This document shows positions 1-7,873 of a DNA stretch of 64,000 nucleotides, piece by piece. Origin of the DNA: Phycisphaerales bacterium (GTDB lineage: Bacteria; Planctomycetota; Phycisphaerae; Phycisphaerales; UBA1924); NCBI GenBank assembly GCA_026982335.1, contig JALSHH010000044.1, positions 64,085 to 128,084 of the forward strand, read 5' to 3'. Position 1 is the first letter of the stretch. Each line of letters begins with the position of its first letter. A program made the translations under genes and the position numbers. Under the pieces are notes generated by a model. That model had not been told where the DNA came from. It did no database searches and saw only the letters and a list, made by a program, of their open reading frames with translations.

Positions 1-682
1 TCCACATCGAGATGATTGAATCCGCATGCAAGACTTTTCCATGAATATGCCCTGCGTTGGCAAGTTTGAAAAATGCAAAGGCCTGGTCATACTCACCCAT
101 CGCATCATAAAGATGGCCGAGCTCGAACCGCGCAGAACGCTTATGCCGATCGAGCGCTCGGGGATGTTCGAGCAGCGCCTTGGCAGCATCGATCCCAATG
201 GAATAGTCCTTCTTCGCCCGCGCAAGCTTGGCCTGTGAAAGCAAAATCAGTGGATGGGGGTCATCAATCGCCTGGGCCCGGTTGAGCACCTCTTGGGCCT
301 GGTCGAGTTGCCCCGCGTTCATGTATCCGACAACCTTGGCATGCAGGCACGCCCCATGCGTTGGGTCCCACGCCAGTGCTTTATCAAGCGTCCCGTGCAT
401 CGCGTCAATTTGACTCAGCCCCATATACGCCTGCGACAAGAGTAAGAGCGAATCGGGGTGGTTGGGTTTGCGTTTGACACACTTGCGTAAAATTTCCACT
501 GCCTCGTGCGTATACCCCGCAGCCACCAAAACCTGCCCGAGCTTGAGCATGATGTCGGGATTCTCCTTATCAAGTTCGTAGGCCTTGGTGAGCATGGATT
601 TGGCGACCCCGAAATTTTCGATCTTGATCGCTTCGACCCCTTTGCGATAACACTGGGCAGCTTTGTGTTTGTTCTTGGCCAT
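1..682 (-). CDS. TPR protein, probably TPR-sulfotransferase (3' end outside window)
   Basis: The visible 227 residues begin MAKNKHKAAQCYRKG and consist of tandem tetratricopeptide helices (about six repeats, for example around residues 28-60, 62-95 and 205-225). The C-terminal half lies beyond the window edge. The last visible stretch, VLHADSIISMW, aligns with VQVLEDSIMANW of the gene at 5705-7201, exactly where that protein passes from TPRs into its sulfotransferase domain. I therefore infer, without seeing it, that a sulfotransferase domain follows. The start is the ATG at 682, with GGAG 11 nt upstream. It is the first of three related genes within 7 kb. A plain TPR protein is the alternative. 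Confidence 0.75.
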   Translation of the reverse strand, partial: MAKNKHKAAQCYRKGVEAIKIENFGVAKSMLTKAYELDKENPDIMLKLGQVLVAAGYTHEAVEILRKCVKRKPNHPDSLLLLSQAYMGLSQIDAMHGTLDKALAWDPTHGACLHAKVVGYMNAGQLDQAQEVLNRAQAIDDPHPLILLSQAKLARAKKDYSIGIDAAKALLEHPRALDRHKRSARFELGHLYDAMGEYDQAFAFFKLANAGHIHGKVLHADSIISMW

Positions 683-863
683 CGGTCTTGATACTCCACA
701 CACCCGCACACACCCACCGGGACACAATCTCCATCGGCATCCTCTGCTCGAGACTCGAGACCGCCTGAGAATCGCGTCCAAACGCTCATGACCACCTATC
801 CTAGACGGTTTTGAAGGCAAAAATCCCACAAATACCGACCATATTCCGATCCCATTGCACGCG

Positions 864-869
864 TAGAAT
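864..869 (+). promoter_or_regulatory. Candidate -10 element TAGAAT upstream of nadB
   Basis: TAGAAT lies 51 nt before the preferred TTG start at 921 and would start transcription near 876. TAGAAT recurs as a -10-like hexamer before several genes in this window. I see no convincing -35 box. Confidence 0.35.
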
Positions 870-920
870 ACACAGATGCACCCCATGTGCCCGTTCGTCC
901 GGAAACCATCGGAGCCTCGA

Positions 921-2666
921 TTGAACACCATTTTCGACACACGACGATATTTGATCCCGTTCCGTACAGGGCTCCTTCCCCAAATTTTCTGCGATACCCT
1001 CGTACTGGGGTCAGGCGTCGCCGGGCTCAGATCGGCCATCGGGGCTGCCAAATCTGGACAGGTCATCGTCTGCGCCAAAGCGGAACTCGATCTCACCAAC
1101 ACCGCCTGGGCCCAAGGTGGAATCGCAAGCGTGCTCAATGCCAACGATTCAATCGAAGCCCACATCAACGACACCATGACCGCCGGGGCAGGACTCTGCG
1201 ATCCCGATGTGGTCAAGCTCATCTGCGAGCAAGGCCCAGATCGCATCGAAGAGATCATCAACTGGGGTATGAACTTTGATCGCAACGCTGATAACACACT
1301 TCGTGCCGGGCGCGAAGGTGGACATAGCGCTTCGCGGATTTACCACGCTGGAGGCGATGCAACAGGCCTCGAGCTCCAACGCACACTGATCGATAAGGCA
1401 ACTTCCCACGAGCACATTCGACTCTTCGATCATTGCTTTGTCATCGACCTGCTTACCCATTCCAACGAACCTGGATCCCCAGTGCTGGGCGCAATGACCT
1501 GGCATCCAAAGTACGGCTTGCAAGTCATCTGGGCACGCACCACGATCTTGGCGATGGGCGGAGCGGGGCAAGTCTACCGTGAGACAAGCAACCCGCGCGT
1601 CGCCACCGCTGACGGCATCGCCATGGCGTATCGCGCCGGTGCCCAAATCGCCGACATGGAGTTCATCCAGTTCCATCCGACCACGCTCTATATTCCCGGT
1701 GCGGCACGAGCCCTGATCTCCGAAGCTGTGCGAGGCGAAGGGGCGTATTTGCTCAATCATGCGGGGCATCGGTTCATGCCTGCGATTCATGAGCTCGCGG
1801 AACTGGCCCCGCGCGATGTCGTCGCCAGCGCCATCGTCCGTCAACTCGCCATCCAAGGGGGCAAGCATGTCTGGCTCGATTGCCGACACATCGAAGGGTT
1901 CAAAGCCCGTTTCCCGGGAATCCACAGCACCCTCGATTCCTTTGGGCTCGATCCATTCAAAGACCTCATCCCTGTCCACCCTGCTGCCCACTACACCATC
2001 GGAGGCGTCCGTACCGACCTCGGCGCCCGCACCAATTTGCCCAATCTCTTGGCCATCGGCGAAGTCTCATGCACCGGACTCCACGGGGCCAATCGACTCG
2101 CATCGAACTCCCTGCTCGAAGGGCTCGTCATGGGCGCCATCGCAGGCGACGAGGCAGCCAACCGATCCGATGCATCCCCGGTCTCGCCTGGTTCGGTCAT
2201 CTCGATGATCGAGCACTCAAACCACGCCGAGCTTGACCTCGATGATGTTCGATCGTCATTGCGCTCAACGATGTGGTACAACACCGGGATCCAACGAACG
2301 CTCACCAAGCTCGACGATGCCTGCGCGATGTTTGATCTCTGGGGACGCTACACCCTCGATAAAATCTTTGAAGCCCCCGAGGGGTGGGAGGTGCAAAACA
2401 TGCTCACCGTCGGCGCGCTCATTGCCCGGGCAGCGCTCACCCGCGAACACTCCATCGGCACCCACACACTGACCAATGGCCCCAAGCCAGATCCGATCGC
2501 CCAACACTCCAAACAACCAACCCCCCACCAGCACACCGTCTGGACCAGGGGGACATCAGCCCCCGCCTTCACCCGCACCCTTGCCCAGCTTGATCCGACA
2601 AATCCAGACCCAATCACGATTCACATCGAACCGGGCACCACGCTAGGCGTATCGAACAACCGATGA
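921..2666 (+). CDS. nadB: L-aspartate oxidase
   Basis: NadB oxidises L-aspartate to iminoaspartate with FAD, the first step of de novo NAD synthesis in the cytoplasm. The 581-residue product has the N-terminal dinucleotide-binding glycines (LGSGVAGLRSA), the AQGGIA flavin loop, HSASRIYHAGGDATG, and the C-terminal-half signature GEVSCTGLHGANRLASNSLLEG. An ATG at 876 is in frame, but the TTG at 921 is preferred. It has GGAG six bases upstream and gives the family-like start NTIFDTRRYLIPF, whereas 876 coincides with the predicted transcription start. The stop overlaps the next gene by 4 bp (ATGA), so the two are probably translated together. The partner nadC is in the window but 45 kb away; nadA is not seen. 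Confidence 0.95.
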   Translation: MNTIFDTRRYLIPFRTGLLPQIFCDTLVLGSGVAGLRSAIGAAKSGQVIVCAKAELDLTNTAWAQGGIASVLNANDSIEAHINDTMTAGAGLCDPDVVKLICEQGPDRIEEIINWGMNFDRNADNTLRAGREGGHSASRIYHAGGDATGLELQRTLIDKATSHEHIRLFDHCFVIDLLTHSNEPGSPVLGAMTWHPKYGLQVIWARTTILAMGGAGQVYRETSNPRVATADGIAMAYRAGAQIADMEFIQFHPTTLYIPGAARALISEAVRGEGAYLLNHAGHRFMPAIHELAELAPRDVVASAIVRQLAIQGGKHVWLDCRHIEGFKARFPGIHSTLDSFGLDPFKDLIPVHPAAHYTIGGVRTDLGARTNLPNLLAIGEVSCTGLHGANRLASNSLLEGLVMGAIAGDEAANRSDASPVSPGSVISMIEHSNHAELDLDDVRSSLRSTMWYNTGIQRTLTKLDDACAMFDLWGRYTLDKIFEAPEGWEVQNMLTVGALIARAALTREHSIGTHTLTNGPKPDPIAQHSKQPTPHQHTVWTRGTSAPAFTRTLAQLDPTNPDPITIHIEPGTTLGVSNNR

Positions 2667-3277
2667 TTCTGCCCAAAATACAACCCGGCTCCACGCACGC
2701 GATCGTGCAGGTGCTCCTTCGATGCACCCTCCTCCTCATCGCCACCATACCCATCGGCGGGTGCCGATACGAACGGATCATCTCCAGAACAAGCATCCTC
2801 TCGGAACTCGATGGCTCAGAATCCGCCATCCCCGCCAAACGCCCGACCCAAGCACTCCCTGATTTCCTGCGCACACCCGACGAAGGTATCCGCATCGAGC
2901 ATGACGACGGCACAATCACCCTCTACTCCAAGTCCGTTCGTCAGCTCATGGCCCACATCACCACCACCATCGAGAATGGCGAACGAGACCTCTTTGTCGA
3001 TCAAGTCTTGTCATCGATCACCAAAGAGGAGTTTCGTGAGCGAGGGTTCGATCCAGGGATTGCTTTCGATGAGCTCACCAATCGACAACGCGATATCTTT
3101 CGGATGTTCTACTACATGCCCATGGGTGAATACACCCCTGGGCTCTTCCTCGAAACCATCGGCCGAAATGTGTTTCGGCTCAAACTTCCCCGGGCGAACA
3201 ACCAATCGCTCTACTGGATCGGACTCGATGTGGTCTTTGAAAAGGGCAACTATCGGCTCCGCTGGTTCATCGACTGA
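2663..3277 (+). CDS. Hypothetical lipoprotein coupled to nadB
   Basis: The 204-residue product has a hydrophobic signal (LLRCTLLLIATIPIGGC) ending in a lipobox whose Cys is about residue 33, so it should be a lipidated, membrane-anchored extracytoplasmic protein. The mature part is hydrophilic, with mixed alpha/beta character and no motif I recognise. It starts with an ATG overlapping the nadB stop (ATGA), implying co-translation. Shared transcription with nadB says nothing definite about function. I would annotate it only as a lipoprotein of unknown function. Confidence 0.8.
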   Translation: MILPKIQPGSTHAIVQVLLRCTLLLIATIPIGGCRYERIISRTSILSELDGSESAIPAKRPTQALPDFLRTPDEGIRIEHDDGTITLYSKSVRQLMAHITTTIENGERDLFVDQVLSSITKEEFRERGFDPGIAFDELTNRQRDIFRMFYYMPMGEYTPGLFLETIGRNVFRLKLPRANNQSLYWIGLDVVFEKGNYRLRWFID

Positions 3278-3312
3278 ATCATCTTCTCCTCCCTTTCTCC
3301 TCCCCAAGATGC

Positions 3313-3318
3313 TAAACT
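3313..3318 (+). promoter_or_regulatory. Leaderless-type -10 element TAAACT (DinB-like gene)
   Basis: TAAACT ends 6 nt before the ATG at 3325 and no Shine-Dalgarno sequence lies between, so transcription would begin at or next to the start codon. Confidence 0.4.
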
Positions 3319-3324
3319 CTCTCC

Positions 3325-4035
3325 ATGAGCACCCAAAGCCCCCCCCCCCACACACACGCCACGACCGATTCAATGGATTCATCAGCCCCCCCGCTGTGCC
3401 CGCGCCCATCGATGAAAAAAATCAAAACGCTTGACGGCGCATCGCTCGCTGCACGAATGCACATCGGGCTCGGGCTCTTTGATCCACGCGTTGCCGAGCT
3501 CGATAATGAGCAGGTCTCGCAAGCATGGCTCAAAGACGCAGGCGTAGGGACCTGGCCTATCCGAATCCTCATCGGACATCTCGCTGATGCTGAAATGGTC
3601 ATTGCCCATCGCATCCGCAGAATCATCGCAGAAGAAAACCCGACGATCAACCTCTGGGACGAGCACGCCTTTATCGACGGCGGAATCTATGGATGCACCG
3701 AAGGATCGAACCTTCTCCCCCCAATGGGAGGCGACTTGGCAATGATCCACACCACCCGATCTTGGCTCGTCGCCCTACTCATGCAACTCGATGAGACCCA
3801 ATGGAACAGGCAAGGGATTCATCCAACCAATGGCCCCATCAGTGTCCGGGAAATCGCCAATCACCTCTGCTGGCACCTTGAACACCACGCGTGGTACCTC
3901 AATGCCAAGGTTGAAAAACTCCTCGGCCCAATCCCCGAAAAATCAGGATGCTGCGATGGACACGGCGGATGTGGCAGCGGCGGCGGATGCGGTGGCAGTG
4001 GCGGGTGCAACCACGACCATACCCATGATCACTAA
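3325..4035 (+). CDS. DinB-like fold protein with Cys/His/Gly-rich metal-binding tail
   Basis: This 236-residue protein resembles the DinB/YfiT-like four-helix bundle family of putative metal-dependent enzymes. The supporting motifs are IGHLADAE near residue 90 and HLCWHLEHHAWYL near residue 185, which could supply the metal-binding histidines. The C-terminal 30 residues are an unusual tail: CC, then C and H spaced by glycines, ending HDHTHDH. This resembles nickel- or zinc-binding tails such as that of SlyD. The ATG at 3325 fits the adjacent -10 element, but the first codons contain an 11-bp C run, and in-frame ATGs at 3373 and 3412 are alternative starts. The tail is visible in sequence; metal storage or delivery is inference. 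Confidence 0.8.
   Translation: MSTQSPPPHTHATTDSMDSSAPPLCPRPSMKKIKTLDGASLAARMHIGLGLFDPRVAELDNEQVSQAWLKDAGVGTWPIRILIGHLADAEMVIAHRIRRIIAEENPTINLWDEHAFIDGGIYGCTEGSNLLPPMGGDLAMIHTTRSWLVALLMQLDETQWNRQGIHPTNGPISVREIANHLCWHLEHHAWYLNAKVEKLLGPIPEKSGCCDGHGGCGSGGGCGGSGGCNHDHTHDH
3339..3349 (+). repeat. Poly(C)11 tract in the 5' coding end of the DinB-like gene
   Basis: Eleven consecutive C bases cover codons 5-9 (Ser-Pro-Pro-Pro-His). A one-base slip would shift the frame before the conserved domain, unless translation started at the later ATGs (3373 or 3412). Confidence 0.85.
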
Positions 4036-4047
4036 GCGATAAGCGAG

Positions 4048-4067
4048 CCTACCCATCATTTGGTAGG
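4048..4067. terminator. Possible bidirectional hairpin between convergent genes
   Basis: CCTACC and GGTAGG form a 6-bp stem around an 8-nt loop between the converging DinB-like gene and the sulfotransferase gene. There is no U tract on either side, so it is a weak terminator candidate. Confidence 0.3.
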
Positions 4068-4083
4068 GTCAAATGGGGCAGGA

Positions 4084-5610
4084 TCAAACGGAAGGATCAA
4101 AAAACCCTTCGATCGGCCTGGTAAACTGTGCGTAGAGTTCACAGTGCGCCCCTGGACCATGGTCAAAGCTCGGAGTGTGCTTGATCGAAGTCGCCCGTGC
4201 ATCGAGCCCGATCTCACGCGCCACCTTGGCAGCAATCTTCTTGGGATCATTGGCCAAATCGGCATAGTTCACACGCACCACATTGGCTCCAAATCCCTCC
4301 TCGCTCAGCACCGCGCCCCAGTGCTCAAGCATCCGGTTGCAATCGGCAACAAAGCTTGCAGCATCGATCAAATCGCCCGCGTAGGGATGATTCCCGACCA
4401 TCGCATCACAGAAACAGGCCAGTGTTGATTCCATCGGATCACGCTGACAAATCACCACATGAAGCCCCGGTAACATGGCTGCAGCTGCACCGGCCAATGG
4501 AATATTGAGCGGATGTGTATCAACAAATCGAACCGCATCGTCTTCACACAATGCGGCGACCTGCTTGGCGTACTCGCTGGCCCCGTCCTTGAGCTGGATA
4601 CCACGAAGCTTGGTGGGCTCGAAGGGCACCGGACGAAGCACGCCTTGGCGAGCGCCCAGATGGCGCACACCCACCGACGACAGGGTTTCCAAAGGACCAA
4701 TGACCGTCACACCCTCGAACTGCCCGAGCAAATCCGCCAACTCATCCACCCCCGACTTGGGTGCCCCGAGCACGAGCACGAATCGCTCACCTGATTCGCC
4801 GGGCTTCTTGAGTTTGGCAACCTTCTCACTGCTCCAGTCATGGATGACCTTGGTGCTCATCATCGCGTGCGCTTTGGCGTCGTATGAACCTCGCCGAAGC
4901 TTGCTCGCCCGGCGAAAAGCATTGAATGCCTGCTCATGCTCGCCGAGCCGATCGTGAACCATCCCCAAAGTCCGAAGCAGATCGCCAAGATCCAACGCAC
5001 TGAGCCCCGAAACCTGCGATTCGGTTTCGAGTGCCTTCTTCACCGCTTCGAGGGCATCATCACTTGGCGAATCCGATTCAAAAAGAATCCGCCCTTTGCT
5101 CAGTACCAGAGGCATCGAATCGAGCTTGTCGGCAAGCCCCTGCTCGATCAGCTCCAGCGCCTGCGCACAATCACCCTGATACGCCATCAACTCAGCCTTG
5201 GCAGCAACGGCATCGCCCCGATCGGGATCCCACTTGATTGCCTGCTCGATTGCTTCGTCCGCTGCTTTGAGCTCCCCGATTGCCAAGGACGATCGGCAAA
5301 TCTGTACACACAGCCGAATCAACTGATCCACAATCCGCGGACGCGATGGGTTTTCATCTTCTTCGTTGGCCAACGCGCTTTCGGTAAGTTGGGCTGCCTT
5401 GATCAGATCGCTCAATGCCTGAGGATGAACGCCCATCCGAGCAAGGACCAGTCCGTGGAGGGTCAGAACGGGGATGTCCTCAGGGAAGTGGGCTCTGAGC
5501 TTTCCCGCCCGTTTGGCTGCTTCAAAGACATCGCCCACACGAAGCAGGCGGTATGCCTCGTCGAAGACCTGCTGGGGGGTAGGCTGGGTTGATTGTGCTT
5601 GTGGCTGCAT
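4084..5610 (-). CDS. TPR-sulfotransferase-like protein with degenerate PAPS loop
   Basis: The 508-residue protein has an N-terminal TPR array (about residues 15-250) and a C-terminal sulfotransferase-like domain. The 5'-phosphosulfate loop, PRSGTTL in the paralogue at 5705-7201, is here PKSGVDEL (about residues 280-288). It keeps the basic residue but loses both threonines. The 3'-phosphate-binding region is better kept (CQRDPMESTLACF against CQRDPRDNCLSCF). The preferred start is the ATG at 5610, which has GGGAG six bases upstream; an in-frame ATG exists at 5637. The paralogue ends 94 nt upstream on the same strand, so they may share a transcript. Reduced or altered sulfotransferase activity is inference. 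Confidence 0.85.
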   Translation of the reverse strand: MQPQAQSTQPTPQQVFDEAYRLLRVGDVFEAAKRAGKLRAHFPEDIPVLTLHGLVLARMGVHPQALSDLIKAAQLTESALANEEDENPSRPRIVDQLIRLCVQICRSSLAIGELKAADEAIEQAIKWDPDRGDAVAAKAELMAYQGDCAQALELIEQGLADKLDSMPLVLSKGRILFESDSPSDDALEAVKKALETESQVSGLSALDLGDLLRTLGMVHDRLGEHEQAFNAFRRASKLRRGSYDAKAHAMMSTKVIHDWSSEKVAKLKKPGESGERFVLVLGAPKSGVDELADLLGQFEGVTVIGPLETLSSVGVRHLGARQGVLRPVPFEPTKLRGIQLKDGASEYAKQVAALCEDDAVRFVDTHPLNIPLAGAAAAMLPGLHVVICQRDPMESTLACFCDAMVGNHPYAGDLIDAASFVADCNRMLEHWGAVLSEEGFGANVVRVNYADLANDPKKIAAKVAREIGLDARATSIKHTPSFDHGPGAHCELYAQFTRPIEGFFDPSV

Positions 5611-5704
5611 GGATACTCCCGTCGTAGACAAGGTCATGGTCAAATCAGGTGCGTACTGGTCATCGCAGTGTATGCGATCTGGATTTGGATATCGTGTGCT
5701 TGTT

Positions 5705-7201
5705 CTAATCCTGAATCACATCTCCGAGCGCTTCGATCATCGGGCCGAGATGCCTCTTATACCGCTCGTAGCGTTTGGTTGATGATTGATAAATTGGTTG
5801 ACGGACTTGCTCGTTACTCAAGGTGATCGCCACCCGTCCGGTGCTGTGGAAATCCAGGCAGGCCGAATCAAACTCGAGTCCGATGAAATCGAGCAATTCC
5901 TTCGTCCGTTTCTCCTGATCGGCAACCATGTCCTCGTACACATTCTCAAAGACCGGCATGTTGATCGGTTCCTGCGCGAGCACCTCGGTATAGTGCCTGA
6001 TAATTTTGTGATAATGACGATAAAAAAGCCCGCAATTTTTCAAATCAAAACTGTACGCATGCCCTGCATTAAGCAGCTGGAAAAAACATGACAGACAGTT
6101 ATCCCGAGGATCACGCTGACAATGGATAATCCGGGCATCAGGAAATGCCAAAGCGATCATTCCGAGGTAGTTAAAGTTCATCGGTGCCTTGTCGACGATT
6201 ACTTCGACCGAATCATCGTTGGCCATCGCAGCAGTCTCTTGGCGATAGATCGCTGCTGCCTCGGCGAGCTTTTCGGAGTCATACTCATCGGGGCTTGTGT
6301 CGTATGGATTCACCTCCGACTTGGCCAACCCGCGGAATAACTCGGAGATCAACCCCAACTCCCCAGCCCCATATCCCTTGGGATGTGCATCAATAATCTG
6401 TTCGGTCAGCGTCGTTCCCGACCGGGGCATCCCAACAATAAAGACCGGACGAGCTCCCGAAGGCTCGGGGCGTTTGACCCCACGGAACCGATCACTGGTC
6501 CAGTTGGCCATGATCGAATCTTCGAGTACCTGCACACGCTGATCCACATAGTCGGCATCGTGCAACGCATTGGAACGCTTAAAAGCCTCCATCGCTTCGT
6601 CATAGCGTTTGGCCCGATCCAACAAATGCCCCAGCGAGTTCAAGGCCTGAAGCTTGCGTGCATCGGGCGCATCGGGTTGATTTTCGAGCAACTTGGTCAA
6701 CCATTCGATTGCTTCGTCGCGCCGATCCGTTCGCAGAACCGCTCGTCCAAAGACCGCTGCGATTCCAAGCCCCTCGACCCCACGAGCGCGGAGCCCATCA
6801 ATATACTCAATCGCCTCTTCACGCTGATTATTGACCACCAGCAAATGGGTATAAGCCCCGATCAACGATCGGTGGTCTGGCTGGGCATCGAGCTCCTTGC
6901 GCACCAACTCGATGGCACCATCGAGCTGACCAGCCTGTGTCATTCCCTCAGTAAGCTGGGTGATAATCGCGATCCGGTGCTCTTTATGCGTAATATGGCG
7001 CAACGCCCGTGACGCAATTCGCACGCCCTCTTCATAGCGCTGAATACGCAGCAATGACCCCACATACAACGCCACAATTGGCGGATGATGTGGCATCTGC
7101 TTATAAAGCACCTTCGACGCATGCACCGAAGCCCGATAAAATCCTTTATCATACAATGCCTTGGCATTTGCATACGCATCTTTCAGGCTCAACATGGGCA
7201 T
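5705..7201 (-). CDS. TPR repeat-containing sulfotransferase
   Basis: The 498-residue protein pairs an N-terminal TPR array (residues 1-235) with a C-terminal sulfotransferase domain that would move a sulfuryl group from PAPS to an acceptor. The PAPS loop VFIVGMPRSGTTLTEQII lies near residues 252-269, and CQRDPRDNCLSCFF supplies the Arg and Ser that normally hold the 3'-phosphate. The TPRs probably bind the acceptor protein or glycan, which the sequence does not reveal. The ATG at 7201 has GGAG nine bases upstream; a second ATG two codons on is possible. Paralogues lie at 4084-5610 and, partly, 1-682. Confidence 0.9.
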   Translation of the reverse strand: MPMLSLKDAYANAKALYDKGFYRASVHASKVLYKQMPHHPPIVALYVGSLLRIQRYEEGVRIASRALRHITHKEHRIAIITQLTEGMTQAGQLDGAIELVRKELDAQPDHRSLIGAYTHLLVVNNQREEAIEYIDGLRARGVEGLGIAAVFGRAVLRTDRRDEAIEWLTKLLENQPDAPDARKLQALNSLGHLLDRAKRYDEAMEAFKRSNALHDADYVDQRVQVLEDSIMANWTSDRFRGVKRPEPSGARPVFIVGMPRSGTTLTEQIIDAHPKGYGAGELGLISELFRGLAKSEVNPYDTSPDEYDSEKLAEAAAIYRQETAAMANDDSVEVIVDKAPMNFNYLGMIALAFPDARIIHCQRDPRDNCLSCFFQLLNAGHAYSFDLKNCGLFYRHYHKIIRHYTEVLAQEPINMPVFENVYEDMVADQEKRTKELLDFIGLEFDSACLDFHSTGRVAITLSNEQVRQPIYQSSTKRYERYKRHLGPMIEALGDVIQD

Positions 7202-7267
7202 ACAAACAATCTCCTGACCGCAATACGGATATCATCCCCAACATCGTCGAGAACAGGGGAGAAGCTT

Positions 7268-7813
7268 ATGCCTATGCGACAGATCACGCTCATTTCAACC
7301 GGAGGCACCATCGAAAAAACCTACGATGAACACACTGGTACCCTCGCCAACCGCTCCTCGATCGTCCAAGAAATGCTCCGCCTGCTCCGCCTCGAAGACA
7401 CCCAGATCAATACCTTACAACTCATGTCCAAAGATTCGCTCGAATTCACCGATTCGGACCGAAAACGCATCGCCGGGGCTGTCGAACTCCTCACCGGTCC
7501 AAAGGACGATCCCACAGACTGCTCGGGCATTGTTATCCTCCACGGCACCGACACCCTCTGCGAAACCGGCGAATACCTCTATCAGCACCTCAAAGCCCCC
7601 GTCATCCCCATCATCCTCACCGGTGCGATGCGTCCATTTGAGATGAAGCGCTCCGACGCCTTGCAAAACCTCAACGAAGCAATCTTCGCCACCGCCACCC
7701 TCAAACCCGGCATCTATGTCGTCGCCCATGGCAATGCCCACCAGTTCCCCGGTCCAGTTAAAGACCGTGAGCGTGGCACATTCGTGCAAGGCAAAATACG
7801 CCATCATCGATGA
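7268..7813 (+). CDS. Single-domain asparaginase-like protein
   Basis: The 181-residue protein contains the N-terminal asparaginase signature ISTGGTIEK (residues 9-17) and the second active-site motif HGTDTL (residues 92-97), followed by ILTGAMRPFEMKRSDALQNL. These are the catalytic Thr-Asp elements of L-asparaginases. Normal type I/II enzymes are about 330 residues with a C-terminal domain closing the site; here the protein stops after the first domain. Such short proteins are known as asparaginase domain proteins, and their activity is uncertain. I chose the ATG at 7268, which has AGGGGAG upstream and leaves no signal peptide. The gene converges on hflX. Confidence 0.85.
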   Translation: MPMRQITLISTGGTIEKTYDEHTGTLANRSSIVQEMLRLLRLEDTQINTLQLMSKDSLEFTDSDRKRIAGAVELLTGPKDDPTDCSGIVILHGTDTLCETGEYLYQHLKAPVIPIILTGAMRPFEMKRSDALQNLNEAIFATATLKPGIYVVAHGNAHQFPGPVKDRERGTFVQGKIRHHR

Positions 7814-7855
7814 TCAAATGAAAAGGCGAAGGTTCTTTTCTTCGGTTCGTTTCTC

Positions 7856-7872
7856 GCCACAAGAAAAGTGGC
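7856..7872. terminator. Possible hairpin between convergent asparaginase and hflX genes
   Basis: GCCAC and GTGGC form a 5-bp stem around a 7-nt A-rich loop, immediately beyond the hflX stop. The U tract is absent, so support is weak. Confidence 0.25.
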
Positions 7873-7873
7873 C

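Noticed and set aside
415-795. A 126-residue minus-strand frame upstream of nadB
   Set aside because: Its composition is not protein-like, and the true minus-strand gene there is the TPR protein starting at 682 in another frame.
1149-1991. A 280-residue minus-strand frame opposite nadB
   Set aside because: It is an antisense shadow of nadB with no domain features.
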